A stretch of 64,000 nucleotides of DNA from Anthostomella pinea. Taxonomy: Eukaryota > Ascomycota > Sordariomycetes > Xylariales > Xylariaceae. Location: contig CAUWAG010000020.1 of assembly GCA_963556695.1 (NCBI GenBank), positions 5,332,001 to 5,396,000 of the forward strand. The letters are read 5' to 3'. Position 1 is the first letter of the stretch; every line of letters starts with the position of its first letter. Both the position numbers and the translations under genes were made by a program. Shown here one piece after another: positions 22,083 to 33,154 of this stretch. The notes below the pieces were generated by a model, which ran no database searches, had not been told where the DNA came from, and saw nothing but the letters and a program-made list of their open reading frames with translations.

Positions 22083-23524
22083 ATGACACACCGACCAGGC
22101 CCCTCGAACCCAAATGGAATGCCCAACCGCCCTGCAGTCGAGACTGTAGCAGCACCTACCGTCAGCATGAAACCGGGCATCAAGAGACCTGCGTGGCCAC
22201 AACTTGACGACCCTGCTAACAAAAGACTTCGCAAGACACCATTCTCCATGCCATCCATACGGGGGATTCACGAGTGGCGTTTCAAAAACCCCGGGTCCGG
22301 CCTACAGCTCATAGAGGCCACAGTTGGCTGGACCAGCTGGAATAAGCGCGAGAATACCCAGCAGCATGCATTCTTCCTCAACAGACAGACACATCGGAAC
22401 CCGAACCACTGTGCCCCCCCCTTTCGAGCACATGAGGGTGGCTTACCTGTTGACGGTTCCTCCCTCCCACCCAGAGCGGGTTGAAACCACGATGACTGCG
22501 AACGTCATGTACGAGCCGTTGGTCCGAACAGTGGCGCCCCCCAAGACACCCAGTGTTCTGACCCTGGGCCTGGCTGCTGACGAGCTAGCATATGCAGAGA
22601 TGGCGCTGGAACATACTTACAACGTCAAGGCTTATATACCTGAGCCAGAGGGACCGACACTCGCCCTTGACGGCTTTGACCAGACCATCGCAGATGCTCT
22701 CACGCTCTACGCGAATGGATGCAAACCTCGAAGTCCCCGCCTGGGGCTTTGCGAGGTCGCCCCGGACGGGACCACACTCCACACCGTTATCAAGCAAGGG
22801 TCCGAAGGGCTACGCCTGGTCGACGTCGGCTTCTTTGGCGCTTCTTCGAGAGAGGTGATTAATCGACTCTAAGGCTAAGAATATCCTGATGGCAATCCCG
22901 ATACTCCAGTCGGCATTCACGAAGACGCTACCCCCGAATGACGTAGCCAGCCTCCGCGATATCCTTCTGTGGTTCTACCCCGAGGAGCTTCTGTTCGGAA
23001 CCTTCAACCCGATCGGTATCGAGTCAGTTCTGAGAGGCTTGCGGAGCAAGGTGCGATCGAGGGCGCTCACTGCCGCCGGTCAAATGACACGCTGGTTCAG
23101 AGACCTCTGGCTCTTCGTTTTCGTCGCCCAAAAGGTTGCTTCGCGAGTGGACAGGGCTGCAGGCATCACGCACGATAGCTACAACACGGTGCCGCGCAAG
23201 CACGATGGCGTCGTTGCTAGTGTGCTGCAAGATGATGGCCTGACCCACCAGCTATGGTCAGATTACAGGGATCTACTCGGAGACCTCGAGAGGCACACCG
23301 AAGAGGGATTGGGCAATCCCTGGGTGGCCCACGACTGACGCCACTGTCCTGATCTTGGGCGAACGCCGGACACCCTGTTGCTACAATTGATGCACGAAAA
23401 TCCCGAACTCGTCAACCTGGACTTGCGTCGGGCCAGAGCAGTCGTCAAGCAGAGCCTTCCCGACGGACGCTTCAGTGGTGGTTGGACATCCATGCAACTG
23501 CACTACGCCGCCGGCGGATTTTGA
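22083..23524 (+). pseudogene. Broken unknown protein-coding gene
   Basis: From ATG 22083 (MTHRPGPSNPNGMPNR) three frames follow each other with protein-like composition. Frame 3 runs to about 22435, frame 1 (LGLAADELAYAEMALEHTY...) to the stop at 22870-22872, and frame 2 (ILMAIPILQSAF...) from about 22873 to a TGA at 23336-23338. Frame 2 then continues sensibly to a second stop at 23522-23524 (ending MQLHYAAGGF). The frame 3 to 1 change follows an eight-C run near 22423; the 1 to 2 change sits at CTCTAAGG. Candidate introns (a 37-nt GTGGCT...CAG at 22438-22474) are shorter than the normal fungal minimum. I recognise no domain. A decayed gene is most likely; assembly errors or unusual introns are the alternatives. 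Confidence 0.5.
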
Positions 23525-23679
23525 CTGTTGCATCTTCTAGACGCCAGCCTTCAACCAGGACTGTCCCAGCCATTGGTGTCTGGTACATCGGAGAATGTCA
23601 ACATGTGGGGGATTCCAAGAAGAATTTCCTGCGATGACAACTATCCCAACCTCGGGAACGTCAATCAACACTTCTCTAC

Positions 23680-23838
23680 TCTGGCACTCCGCAGTCTCTG
23701 GCTAATGGGATGGAGATGACATTGTGGTCCCAGCTGGCATGCTGGAATGGAGGTACTGACTCTGGCACTTTGCAGTCTATGGCTAAGGGGACGACTGACC
23801 TTGTCGTCACGGCTGACATAGTGGAATGGGAGGATTTG
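23680..23838. repeat. Two-unit tandem repeat of 81 bp
   Basis: Unit 1 starts TCTGGCACTCCGCAGTCTC (23680) and unit 2 starts TCTGGCACTTTGCAGTCTA (23761). Both continue with GGCTAA(T/G)GGG and end near GTGGAATGGGAGG or CTGGAATGGAGG. The units have diverged, so slippage was not recent. Confidence 0.6.
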
Positions 23839-24213
23839 TACAACCATATCAGATATCGCGCACATCACTGCGAACCGCATAGCTACGTGTTCTGGGTCCC
23901 TGACCTTTCACGCCTTGCAGAAACTCGTCTCATGGACGACATACCCCAGCCTACTAGTTTAGGTTCGCGGTCTCACAACCTCGGGGTTTCCCATCATATC
24001 ACGCGTAGATTTTCTCAATTGACACTCTTCTGCCGTAAGGTTTTCCTCCATGTGCTCTTGACGTGAAATTTAGACGTGACTTTGTGTGACACCGAAAAAC
24101 CCACCACAATTATATGTGCCGACGCCGCCCATATTCCCAGCCCACTCCGCCTATATAACTAGTATATGATCAAGGGCGATGTCCGCACCGTGATGGCAGC
24201 GGTATGCATTAAA

Positions 24214-24234
24214 CACCCCCAAGGCTAGGGGGTG
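24214..24234 (+). other. CACCCCC/GGGGGTG hairpin followed by a T-run
   Basis: A 7-bp perfect GC stem with a 7-nt loop is followed by CTTTTA. It looks like a bacterial intrinsic terminator, but no transcription unit is visible next to it and fungi do not use this signal for mRNA. Confidence 0.3.
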
Positions 24235-24844
24235 CTTTTATGCCCGACACACTTGCTGCACAACACATAACTACAGCTTACATAGAAAGCTGGATTCTGC
24301 TTACAATCATAGCTCTCTCTTTGGTTACATAGGTAGTAGGCCAAACGAAACTGCTGCGTGAATCCACGTTGGAAGCGGAGTGCTGTTTTCTCATTCCTAC
24401 ATAAAACCCAAAGTCTTCACTTTCTTCCTCTCTCTCTTCTCCTCTCTAGCTACCAACCGATACCACTTAACAGCCTTCGACTGAGATTACCTGTTTCTAT
24501 TCATGCGTGCATGCATTGCTTATTCGTGAGTACGTTTTTTGTGTCGTTTTGGCTGTCCTAACCTGTTACCTAGGAGTGGTTCTCTCACTGAGAGTTCGAT
24601 ACCTTTGTCGCCAGTTTCATGTCTGAAGGGCTACAAAAGCGCCTCACTAAGCTTGCCTGGTTCAAAACTTGCGGCCCAAGACATCATAAATCGCAAATTG
24701 TTGGCGGCGACGCTGTTTTCGGTGGGACTAAAAATATCTTCATTCTCTCCCATCTGCTTTGTTTCAACCGTCCCCTCTTTTTTATTTCTTCGCCCGTACC
24801 TCACCACGACAAGACTTTGGAAGGCCAAGTCAGTTAATTACTGC

Positions 24845-24881
24845 CTCAACGTCGCCCCGGTCAACCGGCCCCGACGTTGAG
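24845..24881. repeat. Interrupted palindrome
   Basis: Arms CTCAACGTCG (24845-24854) and CGACGTTGAG (24872-24881) are perfect inverted copies around a 17-nt GC-rich centre that itself contains CCGG twice. Confidence 0.6.
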
Positions 24882-24975
24882 AGGCCATCGTCTCTAAACA
24901 CGTTCCCCGAGGACGATAAATTTCTCCGCCCCTTGCAATCAACTTTCTTTTCACTCTCTTCTCTCTTTCCTTGTT

Positions 24976-25576
24976 TATATTCGTCTAAGAATATGGCTCG
25001 CAAGAACTCCTCTAGGCGCTCTGATATGCTGTAATAATTGGCGAAAGCGAGCCTCTTCAGAGCGTCCTTATCCGTGAGCTTGATTCGCTTCGCTACGCGC
25101 CACTTCTGGAGGCCGTGTGCGTGACATATCCTCTTGATAGCCTTGGGAGAGCACGAAACGCGGGCTTCATTTCGGATTTTCTGCCAAGTCGCCTTGGGGG
25201 AGCTCTCTTGCCTTTTCGATCACATGAGCGCGTTCGCGAGTGCTCAAAACGGGTGGGCGACCGCTCCTTGGGGCAGATTTCGGTGTGGAGGTGGCCTCAA
25301 GTTAGTGGTGATATCGGAGATGGTTCTCAGGCGCTTCATTTTGAACGTGGTTATAACATCCCTGTGCGTTCTGCCGTCGATTTGCGCCGCCACGATTACT
25401 AAGCGAGCTTCTGAAATAAATTCGCCGTTAGCGACGCGATTACTGCTCAATTCGTCCCCAAAAGATCGTAAATCTATTATTAATTGCGGTGTTAAGAGAG
25501 TGGTGAAGTCAAAGGGTGATTGACGCGTTGTTTTGATAAGGAGATTGTGGTGGGTCGGGCGGAGACTTTTGTCCAC
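24976..25576 (-). mobile_element. Tc1-like DNA transposon relic, copy 2 (transposase N-terminal half)
   Basis: The right terminal repeat (minus-strand ACAAAAGTCTCCGCCCG, 25556-25572) matches that of copy 1. Minus-strand coding pieces follow: a helix-turn-helix region and a WQKIRNEARVSCSPKAIKR block, then LQKWRVAKRIKLTDKDALKR and AIFLDEY with the first catalytic Asp. The element stops at about 24976. It overlaps copy 1 only across 24976-25110, so it is a separate copy. Frames are interrupted (25244 and others), so it is non-functional, but it carries fewer transitions than copy 1. Confidence 0.78.
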
Positions 25577-26024
25577 CCAGTTTAGCTGTGCTGGTGCAAT
25601 GGCAATCCCACCGGATCGCGACATGAGAGTGCGCTTGAAAAGGCGTTGGTGAGTTGGGACCGGTGAAGCAAGGTTTTCTTTTTCTTTTCTTCCTATAGAT
25701 TATGACCAATTTGAGTACGACCGTTCCAGTAATCCGCACAATGCTCAAACCCTGTGGAAACGTCGGTTCACCTTTATGCGAAAGACGACAGAGACCCAAG
25801 CCTGGCGCCAGTGGTCGATGCCTTGGCCACGCTGCTGGGCTGCCATCTTGCCATTCCGCCGAGGATGTATTATGCCTCTCTTCTTGAGCTTAGACCAGAA
25901 ACGCAAAGACCCATCTTTTCGCTGCGTCGTGCAGAGTATTGCCAGAAAACCCGGGCCGGATTACCCCTGGGTACTCCGTCGAGACACCAAGCGCCAGCAA
26001 CCTCACTATTGAAATCTGGTGAGC
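25577..26024. other. Spacer between the Tc1-like relic and a MITE
   Basis: An open frame at 25754-26032 has no recognisable motif and overlaps the MITE at its end, so I do not call it a gene. Nothing else is seen. Confidence 0.45.
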
Positions 26025-26237
26025 TAAACTGAACCCTCAAGTCTCCGTACACCACCCGTCCAGAAAACTACGGTATCTATCGAATTGGAATAAGCACACT
26101 TGAATAAGCATTGAAAATAACATATCAGACTAGAGCTGCTTATTCATGTATGCTTATTCCAGTATCTCGAAGTTTCCACGGGTGGTGTCGAATCTCGTTA
26201 ACATGACGTGTACGGAGACTTGTGTGGGCTGAGTGTA
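26025..26237. mobile_element. Foldback MITE, copy 1, flanked by TA
   Basis: TA at 26025-26026 and 26236-26237 flank inverted ends. The left end reads CCCTCAAGTCTCCGTACAC; the right end read in reverse gives CACTCAGCCC and then ACAAGTCTCCGTACACG. A second inverted pair (GGAATAAGCAC...GAATAAGC with GCTTATTC...GCTTATTCC) makes most of the element a long imperfect hairpin. No coding capacity. It is homologous to 40636-40853. The AAGTCTCCG core is shared with the terminal repeats of the Tc1-like relics, which suggests mobilisation by a related transposase. Confidence 0.7.
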
Positions 26238-26526
26238 CGTCCACAGAATACCAACCTGTCAAATCCACATATACATTCCAGACTGAGGGAGGGGGGTTGG
26301 ATACGAGATACGCCATGCTTTGCATTCTTTTGCAGTGCCTCTTTTCTTGTCTAGCGTGGGACAGCGCTCAGGACAGCACTCGTAGAGCAGCGCATTGAGT
26401 CAAAAGCTTGAACAGGAAGACTCGACAAGAATGGTATGTTAAATCGCCTATCGCTGCTACAGAGTCCACCAACCCAGGGTGACATTAGCCCTCCCTACAA
26501 GGCACTTGGTGATACACATTTCAGCT

Positions 26527-27705
26527 TCACACGTGCTGTACGGTCTGCGGGTAGCGAGGAGTTGTCGCGCTCCAGACCTCGTTCCCGCTCATCTGGTACT
26601 GCAGCCCGCGGATGTAATCTCTTACAGCTTGGCTGCTGGGACCCAGGCGCGCGCACATGTCGTTATGGGTCAGCTCCCACTCGCGCACCATATGCCACAG
26701 CACGCGCTTGGTGGCTGCCACGCTCAGGCCCGTTTCAGCTGCCACCACCTTGACGGCGGAACAGAGGGAGGAGCCCTCCTGATGGCCCATCTTGGAGGCC
26801 AGAAGCTCCTTGTCGTAGCTGTAGATGTCGTTGACAATCGAAACGTGTTTGGAGCAGTTCTCCTCGAGCGGTTTGAGTGCTATCATTTCTTGCGGCGTCG
26901 GCCGGAGCTCCATCAAGTAGCGCATCAGCGCCGACAGCAGTCTGTTTCGGTCAGAACGCGAACAACAAGTAGGGAGGTGTACAAACGCTTTGCCTACGTC
27001 CTTCTCTCGGTATCTCAGGTACTCGCCGAGTTCCGTGATGCTGGCCCGGCCCTTGTCCGTCTGGGATCGCATGAAGAGAAAGGTTGGTTCGAGCACTTCG
27101 TTGGCGAGCTCGAGGTCAAACGCGCGCATGCTCTCCCACAGATCGAAAAGGACAAATTCGGCAGGTATAGACCCTGTTTGTTTGTTGCTGGCTTAGCTTG
27201 CTGGTTTTCTGTTCGAGCCTGTGCTTGCTGCTACTTACTGTCAGGCGTGGCATACTGCGGTCCCCTAGACAGCTCGATCAGTCTGTTGTTGAGCTTCTCA
27301 CCATCGACGAACGACACATCCTCAAGCATGTCTGTATTCAAGAGTTAGTGTGCCCCAGAACAACAGTGTTCGGGTACATGACAAACCGTCGATCAAGAAA
27401 AGGGCGGTAAGTAATCGGCAGGCAAAGTGAATCCTGTCGTCCTTGGCTAGAGGGTAATTGAGGCAGGTCACGCGGGAAAAGCCCGTTTTGAGGAAGGTTG
27501 ATTTCGCAAGGTCATCGGGAAAGTTCCAGTGCTGGAGGAAGTAGTTGTTGACCTCCTCGCCAACCACCTTGGCTCGAGGGTGGATCATGGGCTTCCAGAG
27601 TGATGATGGGATCTCCCACATATCCTTCCTCTCCTTCACTGCGTGCCCATTAGACGCTTGGCCGTTCAGAGCCGGGGTCATGCGTGTCTCGATCTGTACA
27701 GACAT
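26527..27705 (-). CDS. ari1: Aristolochene-synthase-type sesquiterpene cyclase
   Basis: Four exons on the minus strand, 27705-27387, 27331-27239, 27173-26987 and 26941-26527, joined by 45-65 nt introns, give about 337 residues; the start is ATG 27705. The class I terpene synthase metal sites are both present. The aspartate-rich motif DDMLE is at residues 106-110. The NSE motif is in SIVNDIYSYDKE, with Asn237, Ser241 and Glu245. The surrounding blocks (LNNRLIELSRGPQYATPD, ESMRAFDLELANEVLEPTF, GEYLRYREKDVGKALLSALM, SGNEVWSATTPRY) are characteristic of fungal aristolochene synthases rather than trichodiene or bacterial-type cyclases. The enzyme would cyclise farnesyl diphosphate in the cytosol to aristolochene or a close eremophilane precursor. 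All exons keep frame and no break is seen, so the gene looks intact. It lies near a broken P450 and a Zn2Cys6 regulator. Confidence 0.9.
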
Positions 27706-28870
27706 GGTGACCAGGCGTTGGAGTAAAGGCTACGAGGGGTGTGGAACGTTGGATCTGGTCACGACAAGAATGCCAGTGGCGAACCGTCTCACCTTCTGAC
27801 TTAGGACATATCTTATCAAGTTTATTTTATCTTCTATACGGAGCAATGGCTATGGTAAACTTACTGTCACCGGCACTATGGAATGGGAAATTCTGCGAAA
27901 AGGAAGGATTCATGTCCAACTTGGTGATCCCCGTACCCAGCCTTCGATATCTAGCCACTGACTAAATCGAGTAAGAGGGCAATTAGGTAGTCTCGCTACC
28001 ACAGTCGGGTACATGACAAGAGTATGGCAATGTCCGAAACGGGTAACTGCCGGAACGGACCAAGGCCTCACCGTCCTTCTCCGTGCCGTACATCTGCACA
28101 CGCCTGTCCTACATGGCAACGGCCGAGTAGACGAGGGCCAGGCCGAAATTCGGCACTGCTTACGGGCAACCCTCGCTCCAAAGTAGGTGCCGCTGAACTG
28201 GCTGGCCACCGAGCATGCAAGTCCTAAATTTGAGAAAACTTTGCAGTCCTCACATACCGTAGGTGATGCAACATCTGTTGAATGACACGCAAGCCACCGG
28301 GGCGTCAGGGAGGTGGAAGTGCACCGAATAAGGGGTGATAGGGCATTTTGGGTCCTTGGGACCACTTAGCACTACCAGAGACTTTAGAACAACATAACCA
28401 TCAGGATGAGCACTGAATACACGAATATCAGTCCTATGAACATTGGGCGTATTTCCCAATAGGGTGTTCACCGGTGAGCAGCTGTTGATGGGAGCCATAA
28501 TTTGTTGGTGCCGAATGCGTGCTCTCTAACCCAATGGCGCCCAAATCAGGATTCGCCGGAAGCACAGCATAGTGTGTTTGAGCTTGAGCGTTGCATAACC
28601 ACTAACCCCTTGATTGATAATGGGTATACACATGGGATACATCTCCCATACCAACTGTGCTGCTCTTTGCCGTTTCCGTCTGGCAGGCTTGGGATGCTTC
28701 GAGCAGTTCTTAGCCCATAGCTTACTCCGGGTTCTTTCATCGAAAACTATACCTGTAAAGAGTTAACATGGCCCGATTAACTCCCCTGGGTCTCGTTCGG
28801 GACCCCTGGGAGACCCTCAGGCAAATTCAAAGCACCGTCAAATGTCGATGGGCTGGAACAAGCGGTCGAT
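27706..28870. other. Spacer between terpene synthase and P450 remnant
   Basis: This is the divergent upstream region of the cyclase gene and the P450. Open frames here lack motifs and appear to be chance. It probably contains both promoters. Confidence 0.5.
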
Positions 28871-29580
28871 ATGAAGAGTCTCAACCACATGGCCGCACGG
28901 ATTGGTTGGCGCGAGGCTCTCGCCTTCGCTCTTACTGCGGCTGTGCTGCATATCATATACAACCTTTACTTCCACCCTCTGGCAAAGTTCGCTGGGCCAT
29001 TTTGGGCACGCTCATCGCTTGTGAGCACATTGGGTGGATTTGATTTTGAGCGCGGCGCATATCCGCTAACAGGTCGAAATAGCTGTGGCGGTTTTGGCAT
29101 ACCATGCGCGGACGATCACATCGCGTATTCCAAGAAACGCACCGGCAATATGGTGCGTATTAGCGACAAAAAGACATATATAATCCAGGAGAAGATTGAA
29201 GGATATGGAAAGAAGGAAGGGTCTGATTCCAAACAGGCCCCGGCTTCCGCGTCACACCTAACGAACTTTCCTTTGCCTCCACGTCATCCTGGAAGGCCAT
29301 CTACGGCTACCCGACTCCAGGGGTTGAGCAACTCATCATGGGGGAGTTGTACGACATTTTTGGGGGTGCTTACAAGACAGGCTGCATCGATTCCAAGCGC
29401 AACCCGACCGTGCATGCATGCAAGAAAAACCTCACCGCCGCTTTCGCGGCCAAGGCGCTGGCCACCCAAGAACCCATCGTCCAGGTCTGCCAAGACCGAT
29501 TCGTAGATAAGCTCGGGCCCTTGAGCCGCGAGAGTGGGAGGAAAAGGCTTCGGCATTGTCCAATGGTTGGAGATGGTCTC
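28871..29580 (+). pseudogene. Cytochrome P450, truncated and frameshifted
   Basis: Exons 28871-29020, 29083-29152 and 29237 onward join in frame. They give a P450 N-terminus: a membrane anchor (LAFALTAAVLHIIYNLYFHP), the proline-rich LAKFAGPFWARSSL hinge, an LWRFWHTMRGRSHR segment, RVTPNELSFAS, and helix B/C sequence to FVDKLGPLSRESG. Just after this an extra base near 29537 shifts the frame, and about 45 bases later homology stops. Helix I, ExxR and the haem Cys loop are all absent. It is therefore a 5' remnant. The family is that of fungal secondary-metabolite P450s; its position beside the cyclase suggests a former oxidation partner. Confidence 0.8.
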
Positions 29581-30312
29581 CTTTCCATGAAGAGTTGCTC
29601 CTGAGAGATGGCGACTCTTGAATAGGCACAAACCACCAAACCGCGGGCCAGGTGTGTGGTGTTACGCACGCTCTGTCCCTATCCAACGCTCCTGATATTA
29701 AAGTGCGACGATATCAAGCTGCGGAATGCGCAAATTCGGCTTACTCCTCACGCTGACCAGCTACCGTGGGCGGTGAAACACAATGCAAGCACGCCAAGCG
29801 AGTAGTATTGACCAAGGTCCAAGGCCAGACTTTGCGAAGGCTGTTGGTAAGGCATGCATATCCACTATTTACGAAGGTAGAGTACATCATCTCCTCCAGG
29901 AAACGCCTATGCACGATGTTTCTTCAGTAGGCATAAATCTGACATTCGTCCTTAGAAGTCGGTCGGTTCAGGAAGCCAGTTCTGGAAATTCGCCAGGCGT
30001 TGCGTGTTGTCTGGCTGTAAATACTGAGGTACGCGAGCAACTGCTATCGTACCACTTTAGGTACAGTACCTACTAAGTTACATATGTGAGCTTAAGTGCC
30101 AACCAATATCAAACACGAACATGTGCGTAAGCTTACACCTCCCCTCCCCAATGCATGCTCTGAGATACAACGCAGGCTCTGAGATACAACGGAGCATAAT
30201 GGATACATAAGAAGGAAAACTCCGGATCAGGGCATGACGGGTACTGGCAAGACAAAGGTAGAACGTGTCTGGCGCTAAAACGACGGTACGCTTTCGCTCG
30301 AACCAGCCAAGT
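29581..30312. other. Spacer after the P450 break
   Basis: No trace of the rest of the P450 was found here. The stretch presumably contains the promoter of the Zn2Cys6 gene. A short direct repeat (GCTCTGAGATACAAC, 30158 and 30177) is visible. Confidence 0.5.
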
Positions 30313-31731
30313 ATGTTTGGAAGCTGGCGCGTCAACTCCAACGGGAGTCCGCCAACCTTCAGGAACAGCCTCAGCATCCGTAAGGCCTGCAAAAATTGTC
30401 GGACCAAGAAGGTATGTGGAGTTCCGTAATCAGATATCTGGCACTCCATCCCGACCTGGGGGCGTTACATCCCGTGGAATAACATGGGCTGATCACCTCT
30501 TCCGGTCTAATCACAGGTCAAATGCACCGGTCAGCTGTCTGGTTGCCAGAGATGCGAGACTTTAGACATAGAATGCACCTACACGACCGGAACAGGCAAA
30601 AAGCGACACAATTCTCTTAACGAGGGTACTAAGAAAGATGACGAACCGATGAATCGTCCGCCCCAGCCCACAGAACAGACTGAAACCAGTGGCATGGCTA
30701 TTGAATCACAGCGTCCACTCCCGGATGCCATGTCCATCTCTGACGTGACTTTCGCCGATATTGTCGAGCCCGGGGGCGCACCCAGCACCTTCACAGAAGA
30801 TATAGAACAATGGTCCCTGTTCTCGGCATTTGACTCGGACCCCAAGCTGGCTGCCTCGATCACGGACGCATTCATGTTTCCATCCGCCTCGGGCACAAGT
30901 CATGATGTCGATATGTCCTTCTGGGGTGATCACCCACCAGTCTCAACAACCGAAACCATGAGCAGCACAATGACATACCAGAACAGGTCCACACCAGGGG
31001 GTACAAGTACAGGTTCTACCGCTGTCGGTTCACACGGACAGACAAACACGCCAGCAGAGCCCGTACACGAGCCTGAGATCGAGACACGAACCCAGGCAGA
31101 TCCTCAGCTTGGTACAGTATCAACAGGGCAGGGGCAAATACCCTATCTGGAACAGAAGGCATGCAGCTGTTTACAGCGCATCTTCTTTCTCATCAACGAG
31201 CTGGAGACAGACTTGACCAACGTGGACGATGACGATGATGACAACGGCAACGAGTTGGGACGCGGGTCTCAGCACACCAAGCGAGGTCTCGAGTCAGCCA
31301 TGGGTCTTCTCAAGGAGGCACTGCTCTACGGAGACTCGATGAGACAGTGCCACCAGTGCTCCCATCGAACCGAGACAAGAATGCTTCTTCTGCTCCTGGC
31401 CAACCGCCTGGTGGTGCTTTGTGGCGACATGGTGTCGGCCTACCAAAATGCTACTAACCACACCTCCTGCCGAATTCCTGCGGCGACGCACGAGCCGGCG
31501 ATAACCATAATGGTAGGCGAGTACGAGGTCAAGTCGGACGCCGAGCGCAGCGTCGTGCTTCGAGAGCTGGTGGCTTTCCAACTGCGGGCTTTGTATTCTT
31601 TCGTCATCTCTTTAGCGGGTTCTCACCAGCAGCACGGTACCGGTTTTGATGCAGCTAAAAACAAGGTTGCGGACTTGCTTCGGCGCCTACATACGAGCAG
31701 TTTGGTGCTGCCGGCCCAGCCGCCAAAGTAG
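30313..31731 (+). CDS. Zn2Cys6 transcription factor
   Basis: Exons 30313-30411 and 30517-31731 are joined across a 105-nt intron (GTATGT donor, GTCTAAT branch, ACAG acceptor) and give about 437 residues. The intron splits the DNA-binding domain, as is common in this family. The spliced domain has exact C-X2-C-X6-C-X6-C-X2-C-X6-C spacing (ACKNCRTKKVKC...GCQRCETLDIEC, residues about 26-54). The middle is acidic and Ser/Thr-rich; an Asp run (VDDDDDDN) precedes the C-terminal helical region, whose KACSCLQRIFFLINELE block resembles AflR-type regulators. No large fungal transcription-factor middle domain is evident. It is probably a nuclear regulator of the adjacent terpene genes; that link is inferred from position. 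Confidence 0.88.
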
Positions 31732-33154
31732 CTCGCGGTTTGGGCAAGAAGATAAAGATTTTGCATGGTTGGTCTGGGATGTCGGATGGCATAGACAACT
31801 TGGCAAATGTGAGGAAATGACCTAGAAACAGGAGTGCTGTTGACAGGAAGTTTAGGCCTCACTGTCGTCTGGCTCGATGGGAGAACATGACATGAAGCTA
31901 TATCCTGGCTTGCACCCAGCTTGTGTGAGGTTGGGCAATGGGGCAGATTACTCGGCCAAAATTCGACGTAAAGGCTTAAGGTAGGTTGGCGGGCAAGAGT
32001 ATAAGATAGGCAAGCTGGTTATGGTAATAATTCACAGTTATCGTGGTTACTGAGTGTTAGTCGCGACGTGTGGGATACGCGCGTTACATGTAGCATCGCC
32101 CAGTCAAATTTACCTCTGCGTTGCTGTGCCTAATTCCTCGAGATCAACATATAGAATATCACAACGCTGACATGTTCTTTCGCGGCAGCGACGTTTTGCA
32201 ATGTTGGCATTAGTACGTTGCTCTGTCTGTAGTCGCACTCCCAACGTGGGGTGCTGCTTTGAGAAGTCATCCAGACAGCTCGTTCGAGAAGATGCTGCAT
32301 TTTTTTCGGCCAGATACTACGACTTTCTGCAGAAACAGTTAACCTTCTTGGTGAGATTTGCGACTCTTTCATCGCCTAATACATGTCAGGGTATCTAAGA
32401 GACTCCCAAATGGTGGCACTGTGTAAGGTCGCTTGCCGAACCCCCGATCACCCTAACCCTAACCCTAACCCACACCATCTCAAAACATCGATGCCGGAAG
32501 ACGACGAGCACATGGTCTGCCGCTTGTAGACTCAGAGTATGTTGTGTTACCTTAGATGCGGACGCATGAACCCTTGATGTCGGGTTACCCGCGTAGTCTC
32601 ACCAGCAAGCCAATGCATTCATGTCCTAACCCTCGCCCAATAATATGAAATACGTGCATCCAAACGGTGGCCCGCAGGTTGCACATTGAACATACCTGTA
32701 TATTATACTAACGGACTAAAGGAACATGCCAGCAAGAGCGGCCCGAGCCGTTGATGATGCCCCAAAGCAGTGGGCATTACGGCGCTCAGGCGTTCAGTGT
32801 GAGTACACACGACGTCGAACAGCCGTCATATTGATAGGTACAAACACCACACATCGCTGCATCCTGTAAGCCATATGGCTCTTCCAAATAAGTTCAACCA
32901 AGGTTGCTGTTGGATTAAAGGTACGCCTAGAAGGCACCTTGACAGGTAGACAACGGAACCTAGTTGTTCCGTCCCGATCCAGCCCCCTCTGGCACAAAAC
33001 GGCCACGGTCGCATAAGGACACTCTAGACAGAGGGGATACAAACGCACACTTCACTCTGACAATTGGCTCAAATCTGACAGTTGCAGACACCATTCACGT
33101 TCTCTTGATTAACCCAAAGCCACACCTGGTCACGATAACGACTTTTACCGGTGT
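31732..33154. other. Gene-free transition zone containing telomere-type repeats
   Basis: No convincing genes. Base composition is ordinary until about 33155, where AT-rich DNA starts abruptly. The telomere-like tract is listed separately. Confidence 0.55.
32451..32471 (-). repeat. Interstitial telomere repeat (TTAGGG)n, 3.5 units
   Basis: CCCTAA is present three times in tandem plus CCC, the C-strand of the canonical filamentous-fungal telomere repeat. It is far from any end of this window. The orientation would place a former chromosome end on the left side of this tract. Confidence 0.85.

Larger units (their letters stand above)
23839..24975. other. Gene-free stretch
   Basis: No supportable gene. 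It holds a small GC-rich hairpin (24214-24234) and an interrupted palindrome (24845-24881), both listed separately. The pyrimidine-rich part around 24410-24480 could be an eroded LTR, but no terminal bases or duplicate support that. Confidence 0.45.

Noticed and set aside
22438..22474. 37-nt GT-AG intron repairing the first frameshift of the unknown gene
   Set aside because: Shorter than the usual fungal minimum and with a weak donor; it would not repair the other two defects.
24214..24240. Bacterial-type terminator
   Set aside because: The shape fits, but no bacterial gene or operon is present; most likely a chance hairpin in fungal DNA.
26479..27348. 289-residue plus-strand frame opposite the terpene synthase
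   Set aside because: It is antisense to the exons of the cyclase, whose motifs and splice sites are clear.
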